Source: Nymphaea colorata (Eukaryota; Streptophyta; Magnoliopsida; Nymphaeales; Nymphaeaceae). Taken from it: a stretch of 64,000 bases of DNA. Shown piece by piece: positions 11,250 to 22,855 of this stretch. The stretch is from the NCBI RefSeq assembly GCF_008831285.2, contig NC_045141.1:10154106-10218105 (forward strand), written 5' to 3'. The notes below the pieces were generated by a model. That model was not told where the DNA came from, ran no database searches, and worked only from the letters and a program-made list of their open reading frames with translations. Position numbers and translations under genes: made by a program. Every line of letters begins with the position of its first letter. Positions within the stretch are counted from its first letter, which is position 1.

Positions 11250-13164
11250 TGTTGATCTTATTTTTCTTGTGAATTAAATATTTGAGTACTGGTTATGCTA
11301 TAAGTCGCCTAAGAAATTATTGTCAAATAATATGCTTTTTGGCTCCTTCAGTCTTACGTAGAAATTAATCTCTCATTTTGTGCAGTTTAACTGCTAACCT
11401 GTATCTGTGTGTTTTGGCTTGTTTCTTTTTGTGTGCTTTTGAGCGTTGAGTGAATTCTTGGCAAACATCACTGTGAATGTCAGCATTAATCTGCTGATCT
11501 TTCTCCATTGCACAGATTGATTTTGCTTAACAAATGCAAGGAACCTAATCCCCAGCAAGCTGTTCATGCAACATAAAATTCTGCTTTTGACTAAGAAGGT
11601 AAGACAATCAAATGACAGAGAGCATTTCTTTCACTTTTGTTCTGAGAAATTTGGTGGTGATTCTGTCATCGACTGCTGAATGTTTGTTTCTTGGTCCTGA
11701 TCAAGCAGCAACAGGATGCATTACTTGCCTCAAATTAATCCCAAATTTCTTTCATGAATTCAAAAGTTCCAGCATAACCGAGCAACCATTTCTAAACGAG
11801 GTACTATGCATAACTAACAAACTTGGTTGAACTATTAAACTTCCATAGAATAGATGTTTGATCCATGCAAATGCCAACAAAATTCTATTTTTATCTTAGT
11901 TTTTGAATTTTGGAGAAATGTAAACGGTAGTCATGGCTATAACTAGCTGCCTAATATATCAACGAACAAGGAACCCAACTAAAGATTGGAGCTTCTTTAA
12001 TGTGATGTTAGTTGTGGTAGTCTGGTCAAAGAACACCAAAGAAGAACACGATAGCCAATTATTCCTCAAAGCAAATATATATTCATATGGCAAGTCGGTG
12101 TAGAGTTAATCAATTGGTGGTTTCTTCTAAAGAGGGTGTGGCAAAGAAAGAAGGGTGGAAGGAATTGAAGATCTATCATTATGTCAGGAGTTAATAAAGG
12201 AGAGACCCAGATCAAAAGCAGGACCAGAATTGGGGGATAACAAGTTTCGCTTTCTCCATAGGCAGATGGAAGTTGAAAAGGAACGTTAGACCCAGAATGA
12301 TTGGAATGGAGAGCTTGATTTACAGGAGACCAGCAATTGCGGAGTAACATGAAGACAACCAGCTGGTGAGTGACTTAGAAGATAGAGCAGGAGATGGAGA
12401 ATCAATTGATAACAAAAAGAATCGAAGGGGAGAACTGTGAGTCCTCATCAGGTTTGATTCTTTTGCCTCCATTGAAAAATAATTTTCAGGATTCTTGTTG
12501 TTTGGATGGAATGAAAACTAGCAAAGAAATGACTGGTTTGGAAGGGAAGACAGTGAGGACGAACTTAGGGTAGTTTTTAGAAGGGGAGAATGGAAACTGG
12601 GTGGAAGAGTGATGGCTGCAAGCAGATGGGATCCAAGATCCTCCTTATCGATTGAGGAGAATATGGGAGTGCCAATCTGGATTACGGTTCCTAAATTGCC
12701 AGTATTTTTATGGAATCGATGCACATTCCAAGCTATTGCCAGAGCGCTATAGGGGGAACCGATGGAAGAGTGAGTAATATTAAATTTTCCTCCCATTGCA
12801 AAGCGAATATATACTCATATGACAAGTTGGTGTAGAAGATTCTGTTTCCTCCCTAATAGACCCAAATTCTGTTTCCTCCCTCTTTCTTCTGCTGGAGAAG
12901 ATCTTTTGCCATCTTAAATCATTGAAGAAACCAAAGCCTTTGAACAGAAGCAAATATGACTGCCTGAGTTTGTGATTCAGTGAAGGGTTGAGAGAACCTG
13001 CTGTGGAGCTGAACCTGTAGGCTGAGAACAGGAGCTGCCGAGAGGAGATTTGCAACGGGCTCATCACTGACATCCGCAGCAAAGAAATTCAGTCGACCCT
13101 GAGAAATTCCGGTGATAGGGGTCGCTGCCAGAGTATAGGAAGAATCCGACGAGAAAGGTGCCCT
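11250..13164. repeat. Duplicated segment B, left part
   Basis: The segment aligns with 1348 to about 3356 of segment A, with a locally different region at 11870-12060 and one LINE ORF1-like fragment (about 12585-12780) instead of two. It stops exactly at the left target-site duplication (GCCCT, 13160-13164) of the copia element at 13165. The missing continuation resumes at 24064. Confidence 0.8.
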
Positions 13165-13623
13165 TGAAAGAAAAAAAAAAAACAAGACTAAGATTTTAAG
13201 TGGTTCGGATTGAAAATCCTACGTCCACTGTCTCTCACACCAACTAGGCGATAGATGTGAGGTTCCCTTGATGAGAGAATTTATACATGATTGTTGAAGG
13301 AGTTGTTACAGATTTGTTTAAAAGTCAAACAATCCTTCCTTGATTTTCTAGTTTCTATAATCCTTTCTTTCTCTTTTGATGTGGGTATGTTGCTACTTTC
13401 CTTGTCTTTTGAGGAGGATTCGTTGCCACTTTTCTTGCCTAGAATCCTTGCCTTGTGAGGTGTTCTTCCTTGATTGATCACTGCAAATCTAACGGGCATA
13501 CTTGCCTTGTTGCTGGATTTGTTATGATCTTCATGATTTTCTTCATTCATTGAGCTAGCATGATCTCCACAATTTCCTTCATCCGGTGGGTAGTTGTAAC
13601 TGTCAGCAGCTTGGGCGTTAACA
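13165..13623 (-). repeat. 3' LTR of copia 2
   Basis: On the minus strand it begins TGTTAACGCC (at 13623) and ends ...TTTCTTTCA (at 13165). A TATAAATT box is complementary to 13279-13286. It pairs with 23607-24063. Confidence 0.9.
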
Positions 13624-13699
13624 TCCCCCTTCAATCTCGAGCATAGATTGTAGCGAAGACCGAGATTGTATCCCAGATCTATCAAATGATAATGGGGCA

Positions 13700-14361
13700 A
13701 TGGCTTGGTAAATATATCAGCTAGCTGATGAGTGGACGAAATACATTGAGTAACTAATTATCCAAGAGCCACCTTTTCTTGCACGAAATGAAAATCAAGC
13801 TCAATATGCTTCATCCGGGAGTGATGGGCAGTTTTGATGGTGGGTTGCAAGGCAAAAAGATTGTCACATAACAGCAATGCAGGTTGAGAAAGAAACAATC
13901 CCAGATCTCTAAGAATGAATGTGATCCAAGTGAGCTCTGCTGCTGTCATTGCAAGGGCACGCTATTCAGCTTCACAAGAAGATCTCGCAACACTTTGTTG
14001 TTTTTTAGATGCCCAAGAAATACAATTGGGGCCTGGAAAAGTGCAGCAGCCTGTGGTAGAGCGACGAGTGGAGGGGCAGCCAGCCCAATCTGCATCAAAA
14101 TAAGCTCGAATTGATAATTTGCTGGGCTTAAACAATTGCATTCCAAGAGAGATAGTGCCCTGAATATATCGAAGAATGCGTTTCAGCAACTGAAAAAGTC
14201 GCAGGGAAGGAACGTGCATAAACTATGACACATAATTAACAGCATAAGTAATGTCTGGTCGAGTAAAAGTAAGATAATGCAGAGCTCCAACAAGACTACG
14301 ATACAATGTAGCATTGGGATATGCTTCTTCTTCTACAGTGCTGTTGCTATAAACATTAGTA
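13700..14361 (-). pseudogene. Copia 2 RT C-terminus and RNase H (3' half)
   Basis: On the minus strand this carries the end of the RT and the RNase H domain: LKRILRYIQGT, then DADWAG, SWASKKQQSVARSSCEAEYR, LCDN, HSRMKHIELDFHFVQEKV and a LADIFTKPL-type end. These are the standard copia RNase H landmarks. In-frame stops occur near 14220 and 13757. The 5' part of the same RT lies at 19824-20474, the two having been one exon before copia 1 inserted. Confidence 0.85.
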
Positions 14362-14366
14362 ACTAT

Positions 14367-14827
14367 TGTTAAAATATAAATCCTTCACCAGCACGTTGAA
14401 GAGGAGTCTCTTAGGATTCCACCTCCTTGTAGAATGTGTTAAGATATTTAATGTCCTTGTAACATGTGAAGAGTCTCCTAAGATTCTATGTTGTAGTTAA
14501 TATCCTTGTTATATGGGAAGTCTCCTAGGATTCTATGTTAATATCCTTGTAATATGTGAAGTCTCTTAGGTTTCTATGATGTAATTAATGTCCTTGGAGC
14601 TTGTGAAATCTCCTAGGATTCTACGATTGGAGACTCTTAGAATTCTAGAAATGGGATTATAAATAGAGGCCGTGCAAACCATTTTGGTGACGGCTTCTTC
14701 TCCTCAGTTTCTTCTTGTTTTCATTCTCTCTCTCCCTCTCTCTCTCTCTATCTCTATCTTCCTGCGTGAGTGCTGTTTTCTGGTTACAGATATTGGTGCT
14801 AAATTTCTATCATCTAGATTTCTATCA
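14367..14827 (+). repeat. 5' LTR of copia 1
   Basis: Starts TGTTAAAATATAAATCC and ends CTATCA. It contains a TATAAATAG promoter box at 14658-14666 and a CT-rich tract after it. Confidence 0.95.
14658..14666 (+). promoter_or_regulatory. TATA box in copia 1 5' LTR
   Basis: TATAAATAG sits in the LTR where a U3/R promoter is expected, followed by GAGGCCGTGC. The same box is kept in the 3' LTR at 19651-19659. Confidence 0.7.
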
Positions 14828-14842
14828 TGGTATCAGAGAGCC
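14828..14842 (+). other. Primer-binding site of copia 1
   Basis: TGGTATCAGAGAGCC immediately follows the LTR and matches the 3' end of plant initiator tRNA-Met, apart from an extra AG. Confidence 0.85.
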
Positions 14843-15048
14843 AGGTTACGTTATCTCTACCAAACGAAATGCCCAAACAGGTTTGATCTGGTTAGAACTC
14901 TTTTCTCATCTTGTCTCTATCCTGAAATTACTTTTCTCTTGCGCAATTCTTGTTCCTTTTTCTTCTTGCTTACCCAAGGACACATCTTGTTATATCGTGT
15001 CTTCTTTCCCTCTCATCTTCTACCTATATACCATTCCTTTCTGCTGTC

Positions 15049-16461
15049 ATGGAAAACCTTTCGCATTCTGGCATGTCCTCAAGTTTTCTTCCTCACCTTA
15101 TTACCGAAAAACTCAACCATGAGAATTATCTGATCTGGAAAAGGCAAATCATGCCTTTCATAAGAAGTCAAGGCCTCTTTGGACATCTCGATGGTTCAAC
15201 AAAGGCTCCACCAATATCCATCTTACAAGAAATAAAAAATGAGGAAGGAGAAGTTATTGCTGTTCATGAAGACAACAATCCTGAACATGCTATGTGGATG
15301 AGACGTGATCAAAGTCTGGTTGCGTATATTTTGTCCACTTTATCTCAACAAGTGTTACTTTCAGTTTCTGATGATTGTACTGCAGAAGAATTATGGGAAA
15401 CCCTTGCTGATACCTTTTCCCAAATATCAGAAGCTCGAATTATGTACTTAAAGAAGGAATTTCAGAATTTGAGCAAAGGTTCAACGTCTATCATGGATTA
15501 TTTGGGGCATATTAAGGCCGTTGCAGACCAACTTACTGCCTCAAGGAATAACATTTCTGATAAGGAAAAGGTGCAGCAAACCTTGAATGGACTTGGGCAT
15601 GATTATCATGCTTTTATTACAGCTCTTGAGGTCCTTCCTGTTCTGCCTTCCTTCAACGAACTACAAGGTAAACTTTTCCAACATGAAATGAATATGAAAA
15701 GAGTCATTGAAAGGACTGATCAAGGGAACTCCCAAAATGTGTTGGCTATGAATGTAAAGTTTGGTAAGAGCCATGGGAACTCCAACCATGGTGATCGTGG
15801 CATTCTACCAACACCACATAACCAAGGTATGTCTCCTTTGGATACTTCAAGAAAAATACCAATTTGTTTTCAGTGCAACAAGAAAGGACACATGAAGGCA
15901 CAATGTTGGTTTAATCCTCAAAATAAAAACAAAGGGGTAAGACATGATTATAAACAAGGAGGACAAAGTTCTAAATCCACCGCTGAAGATATGCAACAAC
16001 TATTGATGACCGCATTCTCAAAGATGACTATAAAGCAAAATGAGCAGGGAGAATGGTTCTTGGATTCAGGTGCAGCTACCCATGTGACAGGAAATGGAGG
16101 TAAATTGACTAACTTATCCCCTCATTACGGTAGAAGTTGCATTATAACAGGTGATGGAAAATCTCATCCTATTACACATATTGGAAATGCGCATATTCCA
16201 TTGTCATCCTCGTCTCTATCACTGTCTAATGTTGTTCTTGCTCCCAATATCAAAAAGAACATCATATCCATTTCTAAACTCATTGATGATACAAGCTCTT
16301 ATGTTGAATTCACACCTTCTTCTGTCTATGTCAAGGACCTCCAAACGAAGAAAATGTTCGCTAGAGGGGAGCGTCAAGGGAATATGTACGTCCTCAAGGA
16401 ATGTCTACCCAAGGATTCATCCACTTTTGATATAGGATTGAAGACATTTTCTTTCTCATAA
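15049..16461 (+). pseudogene. Copia 1 GAG-protease region
   Basis: The likely start is ATG 15049, because an upstream in-frame ATG at 14950 lies in leader sequence and the residues after 15049 (HLITEKLNHENYLIWKRQI) match a copia GAG N-terminus. A UBN2-type GAG core follows. A CX2CX4HX4C zinc knuckle lies at 15865-15906 (CFQCNKKGHMKAQC), and the aspartic protease motif DSGAATH is at 16063-16083. The frame ends at TAA 16459-16461, where a one-base shift separates it from the integrase. GAG packages the RNA and the protease would process the polyprotein in the cytoplasmic particle. Confidence 0.9.
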
Positions 16462-16471
16462 TGCGTCATCA

Positions 16472-17335
16472 GTGCCAAGTTCTTACCATTTTCAATCAAA
16501 AGTAAGGGGCCCTAACCAATTTTTGGAGTCTGATTTGTGGCATAGTCGGCTAGGACACTATGGTCGACATTTCATTGAAAAACTTGTCACAGATAGTCTC
16601 ATTCCAAGATCAAGTTTACCTCTTACTTCAAGTGTCAAAAAATATTCAAGTTGTGGACTTTGTAAGAGTCATGTTTTACCTTTTCATAATATAAATCAAA
16701 GGGCTTCCAAACCTTCTGAAACTATTTTTTCTGATGTATGGGGGCCAGCCCCTATTGATTCCATGTCTGGGTCAAGATATTATGTCTTATTCATTGACTC
16801 TTACTCACGTTTCACCTGGATTTACTTCATGAAACACAAATCAGAAGTATCTCACATATTTCAAAACTTCTATGCCATGATTCAAACTAAATTTTCATCA
16901 AATGTGGTGCATTTTCAATGTGATGGAGGGGGAGAATATTCCTCGCTTGATTTTATTGAATTTCTACATGAAAAAGGGATAACTAGACAAATTTCCTGCC
17001 CTTACACACCACAACAAAATGGTGTAGTTGAGCGGAAACATCGACATATAGTTGAAAGCGCCATGAGCATGATGCATGATACTAATGTGCCCATTTCCTT
17101 GTGGACTGAAGCATTCCATACTGCTGTATACATAATAAATTGTTTGCCTATGACACTCTTGATGTCTAAATCGCCATATTTTACACTCTTAGGCAAACAA
17201 CCTGATTACAAGAACTTGAAGGTTTTTTGTTGTGTATGCTATGTTCACGTTGATGCGGCCTTGAGGAACAAGTTTCAAGACGAAGCTATTCAATGTAGAT
17301 TCGTTGGATATGCTGATGAATATAAAGGTTTTTGA
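16472..17335 (+). pseudogene. Copia 1 integrase
   Basis: GAG-pre-integrase HHCC part (WHSRLGHYGRHFIEKL, then CGLC) is followed by the rve core with all three acidic residues in typical context: SDVWGP, FQCDGGGEYSS and NGVVERKH. It is in a different frame from the GAG-protease region. An in-frame TGA at 17333-17335 cuts the C-terminal part, after which the same frame continues through an acidic, Ser/Gln-rich linker to 17983. The product would insert cDNA into the genome. Confidence 0.9.
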
Positions 17336-17416
17336 TGCTATGATCCAACAACTAAACGTATCAAAACTTTAAGAAATGTCATTTTTGATGAACATAGTTT
17401 TGATAATACAAATGAA

Positions 17417-19365
17417 ATGCATATGACCATTGAATCTTATGATCCCTGGACCAGTACACAGTTATTCAATGCAGATCCTGTTATAGAAAATGATGTGCCT
17501 CAAAGTGAAGATTCAGAGAGAGCAATACAACCGTCGGATATGGCTCAAAGTGAAAATCAAGAAGATCCAACACAGTCATTAAGTCATCACGAAAACAATA
17601 ATGAAGAACAGAGCAACGATGCACATCGGTATTCAGGTCTTATCTACAGTCGACAACTAAGGGACAGAGATGCTCACAGTGAAGAAGACAACATGCCCCA
17701 CCTTAGAAGATCCCAACGCATTCGTCATCCCATTCACAGGGGGGTTAGCTATGATTCTTTATCACTTGATTTTCAGTTATTCATGGCAAAAGTTGGCAAG
17801 GAGGAAGAACCTACTTCATTTGATCAAGCATCAAAATCACATCATTTGAGAAAGGCTATGAAAGAAGAAATGGATGCCTTGCATGAATGTGGAACATGGG
17901 AGATCGTTCTGAGGCCACACGAAAACAACGTAGTGGGCTCCAAATGGTATACAAAATTAAATACAAACCTGACGGTAGCATAGAAAGACACAAAGCAAGG
18001 TTAGTAGCAAAAGGGATTACACAACAATATGGAGAAGATTATGATGACACATTCAGCCCTGTGATCAAAATGGGAACAATTCGCGTGATTATATCATTGG
18101 CACTTGAATATGGATGGAGACTACATCAAATGGACGTAAAGAATGCTTTTCTTCATGGTGATTTAAGGGAGGAAGTATATATGGAACAACGTCCAGGATA
18201 CACGAAAGGAGACTCTCATGCATGGGTTTGCAAACTAAGAAAATCTATTTATGGACTTAAACAGGCCTCACGTTCGTGGTTTGACAGTTTCTCTTGCAAG
18301 ATTCAAGAATGTGGTTTTCGGAGATGTCCTCTTGATCACTCTCTTTTCATTTATCAAAAGGAAAACATATTTACTTTACTTCTTATATATGTTGATGATA
18401 TTGTTATCACAGACAATTCAGAAAAACACATAGAAGAAGCTAAAGTTTTGATGATGCAAAACTTCAAAATGAAAGAGCTTGGTGATTTACGATTCTTTCT
18501 TGGAGTGGAGATTGATAGGCACAATAATCGCCTCACATTGACACAACAGAAATACACGTTGGATCTGCTGAAAAAGTCAGGTATGTCTGATTGTAAGCCT
18601 GTTGGAACTCCTAGTGTTCTAAATCAAAGACAAAGTGCTCAAGATGGGGAGTTATATGAAGATCCTACGCAATATCGAAGTATTGTTGGGGCACTTCAAT
18701 ATCTTACATTTACTAGACCAGATATTATATATGTTGTGAATCAAGTATCTCAATTTATGCATGCACCTAGAGATACTCACATGGATGCTGTCAAAAGAAT
18801 ATTAAGATATCTTAAAGGGATAGCAGGAGATGGCTTAGTTTGTGGTAAGAGTGAAAATATAACTACTGGACATCAACTTATGACATTCACAGATGCAGAT
18901 TGGGCTGGAGATCCCGATCAAAGAAAGTCCATTTCTGGTTTTTGTATTTTCATTGGACGTAATCTTGTGTCTTGGAGTTCACGAAAGCAAAAGGCAGTAG
19001 CAAGATCCAGCACTGAAGCTTAATACAGATGCATGGCTGCAGGTACTGCTGAAGTTACATGGGTTAGACATTTGCTAGAAGACATTGGAGAAAAGATTAA
19101 AACATCAATGTTAATGTGCGATAATCAAAGCGCTATTAACATTGCCTTTAATCCCGTACAACGTGGTCGAACAAAGCACATTGAGATTGATCAACACTTT
19201 GTTAGACAAAAGGTGGAAGACAAGGAGATTCAGCCTATTTATGTTTGTACAGATGAACAAGTTGCAGACTTATTTACAAAAGGATTAACAAATGAACGAT
19301 TCTGGTTTCTAAAAGGCAAGTTGTACATGGTGCAAAACCATGCACAACTTGAGGGAGGGTGTTAA
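17417..19365 (+). pseudogene. Copia 1 RT and RNase H
   Basis: The first part (17417-17983) is an acidic linker ending in the RT start (MKEEMDALHECGTWEIV). One base is missing near 17945 and the RT continues in another frame from about 17950. RT landmarks are HKARLVAKGITQQYG, QMDVKNAFLHG, the YVDD active site (18388-18399) and FFLGVEIDR. RNase H follows with DADWAGDPDQRKS and the TKHIEIDQHFVRQKV end. A TAA at 19021-19023 interrupts it just after SSTEA. The last stop is at 19363, overlapping the 3' LTR start. Confidence 0.9.
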
Positions 19366-19818
19366 AATATAAATCCTTCACCAGCACGTTGAAGAGGAGT
19401 CTCTTAGGATTCCACCTCCTTGTAGAATGTGTTAAGATATTTAATGTCCTTGTAACATGTGAAGAGTCTCCTAGGATTCTATGTTGTAGTTAATATCCTT
19501 GTTATATGGGAAGTCTCCTAGGATTCTATGTTAATATCCTTGTAATATGTGAAGTCTCTTAGGTTTCTATGATGTAATTAATGTCCTTGGAGCTTGTGAA
19601 ATCTCCTAGGATTCTACGATTGGAGACTCTTAGAATTCTGGAAACGAGATTATAAATAGAGGCCGTGCAAACCATTTTGGTGACGGCTTCTTCTCCTCAG
19701 TTTCTTCTTGTTTTCATTGTCTCTCTCCCTCTCTCTCTCTCTCTCTATCTTCCTGCGTGAGTGTTGTTTTCTGGTTACAGATATTGGTGCTAGATTTCTA
19801 TCATCTAGATTTCTACCA
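19360..19818 (+). repeat. 3' LTR of copia 1
   Basis: Begins TGTTAAAATATAAATCC after the purine tract GAGGGAGGG and ends CTACCA, followed by the target duplication ACTAT. About 98 percent identical to the 5' LTR. Confidence 0.95.
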
Positions 19819-19823
19819 ACTAT

Positions 19824-20474
19824 TGGGGTAACAGTTGATTGGCATGATTGAATCTGAGCACGTTCTAGGATGTCCATAGTATAGCGTTGCTGGTTGAGGA
19901 ATAGGCTGGAAGTAGTGTGTTGGACTTGAATGCCTAAGAAATAATGTAAGTCCCCAAGATCAGTCATAGCAAAAGTACGAGAGACTTCATTTTGAAAGGA
20001 TGCAAGAAAAGTTGGACTGCTGCCAGTGAGAATGATATCATCCACATATAATGGAAGTATAGTTACAGTGGACTGTTGGAGTCTCACAAATAACGATGGA
20101 TCTGCAGAGCTGGCTTGAAAATTGTGAGAGAATAAAAATTGAGCAAATCGATCATACCAAGCCCACGGGGCCTGTTTGGGACCATATAGAGCACGATTCC
20201 ATTTGTAAACATGGTGTGGAAACCGAGCATCTTGGAAACCTTGAGGCTGCTCAATAAAAACAGTTTCAGTCAAATAGCCATTCAAAAATGCATTTTTGAC
20301 ATCAAGTTGTTTAAGTGGCCAGCCATTCATGAGAGCAACAGAGAGAATGATCCGAATGTTTGCTGGTTTAACAACTGGTGAAAAGGTTTCAAGGAAGTCC
20401 ATGCCTTCAATTTGAGTATAACCATGTGCCACCAGCCTTGCCTTAAGTCTGTCAATGTGGCCGTCACTATTCAA
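19824..20474 (-). pseudogene. Copia 2 RT, 5' part
   Basis: Minus strand, with the RT landmarks [25 protein letters not shown], the active-site YVDD (20048-20037) and [13 protein letters not shown]. The reading ends where copia 1 inserted, after a TVTPIV segment; the rest of the domain is at 13700-14361. The frame upstream of 20475 is interrupted and the linker is at 20493-20858. Confidence 0.9.
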
Positions 20475-20492
20475 TTTGGTTTTGTAAACCCA

Positions 20493-21266
20493 TCAGCTGC
20501 CAATAATATGCATGGAGGGATCGCGAGGTACCAAGGTCCATGTGTCATTTGCAAGCAAAGCTGCCATTTCATCCTCCATAGCTTGCCTCCAACCATAATG
20601 TTTAAGGGCAATGGAGAAATGTTTGGGTTTAGCGGGAGCAAGGGTAGTTAATATGTATTTGGGATTGGGTTTGACGATACCATGTTGAGAACATGTGACC
20701 ATAGGGTGAGACGGTCTAGGAAGGGTATTGGGTAAGGCATTAGATGGGATTGGAGAAGGTGAGCTAGGTGGCGATGGTGAAGGAACAGCTGGCGAGCTAG
20801 GCGGTGATGGTGAGTTAAGGACCGGCGACTCTGGTGGTGATATAGGTAAGGGACGCATGGCTGGTCATGGTAGAGTAGAAGCACAAAGGGGAGGTTCTGG
20901 TTCACTATTGTGAAGTCCCGCAACATCATGAGGGTTCACTTCAACGAGAGCAGGCTGATTAGATTGTGTGGCGATGGGAGAGAAAGACACTAGATCATGA
21001 GCAAAGTTGTAACTCAGTTGTGTGCTAGCCAAACCTTGATTGAAAGGAAAGCATTTTTCATCAAACACCACGTGTCTTGAAATTACCCGATTTGTCAAGG
21101 GATAAAGGCAGCGATAACCTTTGTGTTGGTCACTATACCCTATGAAGACACATGGTAAAGATTTGGGTTCAAATTTGTGTTTGTTGTAGCTCTTGATGTA
21201 CGGAAAACATCTACACCCAAAAGTCCTTAGGCAAGAATAGACAGGATTTATGAAATAAGCTTTCAT
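20493..21266 (-). pseudogene. Copia 2 integrase C-terminus and Pro/Ser-rich linker
   Basis: Minus-strand reading gives a copia integrase tail (FGCRCFPYIKSYNKHKFEP, then FIGYSDQHKGYRCLYP, VFDEKCFPF). A Pro/Ser-rich linker follows, then the beginning of the RT region (GWRQAMEDEMAALLANDTW). The linker occupies two frames, so at least one indel is present. In intact copia elements this joins integrase to RT. Confidence 0.8.
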
Positions 21267-21305
21267 ATGGACTTAGCATTTGGAGCATGGACGTCGGCAA
21301 CCGAT

Positions 21306-22625
21306 TTATGAGCCAAACAGCTGTAGTAAAGACTTCCACCCTGCTGGTACATTACTATGAACCAGTAGAGTTAATCCAAGTTCAGTAATTGACCTGTGTT
21401 TCTGCTCCACCAACCCATTCTGTTCAGGTGTTTTTGGACAAGCCTTGAGATGTTTGATTCCACATTCTCTTAGATAAGAGAGAAAAACATTGCTATTGAA
21501 TTCACCACCTTCATCACTTTGAAAATTTTTTACAGATCTTCCAAATTGCGTACTAACCATCTTATAAAACTCCATAAACTTTGCAAAAAAATCAGACTTA
21601 GATTTTAATGGATAGATCCAAGAGTATCAAGAATGGTGATCAACAAAGTGAACATAATATCGAAATTTTTGACATGAATCAACTGGTGCTGGTCCCTAGA
21701 GATCACAATGAATTTTTTCAAAAGGTTCATAATATTCATCATCTAATGGAAGAAAAGGAAAACATGTTGCTTTTCCAAATTGACAACTTTGACAAATAGA
21801 AAACATAGACACTTTTGCTGCTAAATTTATTCTACCCTTGGATGACAAAAAGTCAATGATCTTAGCTGATGGATGCCCGAGCCGACTGTGCCAGACCTCT
21901 GAAGTTGCTGTCCTAAAACAATCAGAAAAAAATACTGCCTTTCGTCTGGTCTTGAAAGCATACAAGTCTCCCTCTCTAGCTCCCTTGGCAATCGTCTGAT
22001 TGGTTTCCTCGTCCTTAATCACAAATGAATCAGATGTAAACTCAAAGACATAGGGCATAGAAGATGTAAGCTGACTTACAGAAATAAGGTTTTTCTTTAT
22101 AGCAGGAACAACCAGCACATTATCAAGAGGAAGAGCCGTATTTCCAAGATCAAGATTAGTAGAACCAATATGAGTTATCGGTAAATGCTGCCTGTTTCCA
22201 ACCATAACTGAATCAGTTCCATGGTATTTAATGAAATGTTTGAGTGTACCTGGATCATCTGTAACATGAGAAGTTGCGCCAGTGTTTGGATACCAGTCTA
22301 CATCATTAGGATTGACAACTTGAATGGTGGAAAAAATTTTTGGAAGATCTTTTGGTTGATACGCCTGATTGAATCTGTGGTAGCATTTAAATGCCGTGTG
22401 AGTACTCAACCCACAAATTTGACACGATGCTTTCACTGAAAGCTGGGTGGTATTTCGCCCGGCATTGGCTGGAGTATTGGTGGGACAAGATTGAGAAGCG
22501 GGTGTAAATCCACGTCCTCGCGAGTTGAAGCGAGGATTGCTATTTTTTTGGGTATAATCATCACGTCCTATGTAATTGTGAGAGCAGGAAGGTTGAACTG
22601 GAACTTGCTGAATCTGTGGTAGCAT
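21306..22625 (-). pseudogene. Copia 2 second CCHC, protease and integrase
   Basis: Minus strand. The second duplicated CCHC knuckle (22424-22383) comes first, then a protease site reading WYPNTGATSH (Asn codon at 22286-22284), where the family has a catalytic Asp. The integrase zinc part (WHSRLGHPSAKIIDFL, CQSCQFGK) leads to HCDL and an in-frame TAG at 21696-21698. The core resumes in another frame with FQSDEGGEFNSN and PEQNGLVEQKHR. The substituted protease residue would abolish processing even without the stops. Confidence 0.85.
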
Positions 22626-22855
22626 TTGAAGGCCGGGTGATTACTCAACCCACAAATTTGACACGATGCTTTCACTGAAGGCTGGGTGGTATTTTGCCCA
22701 GCATTGGCTGGAGTATTGGTGGGACAAGATTGAGAAGCGGGTGGAAATCCATGTCCTCGCAAGTTGAAGCGAGGATTGCTATTTTTTCTGGTATAATGAT
22801 CACGTCCTATGTAATTGTGAGAGTAGGAAGGTTGAACTGGAACTTGCTGACTTAT
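22371..22855 (-). repeat. 239-bp tandem duplication in copia 2 GAG
   Basis: The units begin with GAATCTGTGGTAGCATTT at 22371 and again at 22610 (plus-strand reading), a period of 239 bp, and are about 95 percent alike. Each includes a CCHC knuckle (CQICGLSTHTAFKC at 22424-22383; CQICGLSNHPAFKC at 22663-22622) and an Asn/Gly-rich stretch. As 239 is not a multiple of three, the duplication shifts the frame. Confidence 0.9.

Larger units (their letters stand above)
14367..19818 (+). mobile_element. Ty1-copia retrotransposon 1 (inner, plus strand)
   Basis: LTRs are at 14367-14827 and 19360-19818, differing by about nine substitutions plus a 2-bp indel in some 460 bp, so about 98 percent identical and recent. 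The 5-bp target duplication ACTAT is perfect (14362-14366, 19819-19823). A primer-binding site TGGTATCAGAGAGCC starts at 14828 and the polypurine tract GAGGGAGGG abuts the 3' LTR. Domain order GAG, CCHC, protease, integrase, RT, RNase H is copia. Despite its youth it carries two frameshifts and two in-frame stops. It sits in the RT gene of copia 2 in the opposite orientation. Confidence 0.95.

Noticed and set aside
14950-15048. In-frame ATG upstream of copia 1 GAG
   Set aside because: The first 33 residues are hydrophobic leader translation; family N-termini begin near the later ATG at 15049.
20728-20913. Gly-rich open reading on the plus strand
   Set aside because: It is the reverse strand of the Pro/Ser-rich linker of copia 2.
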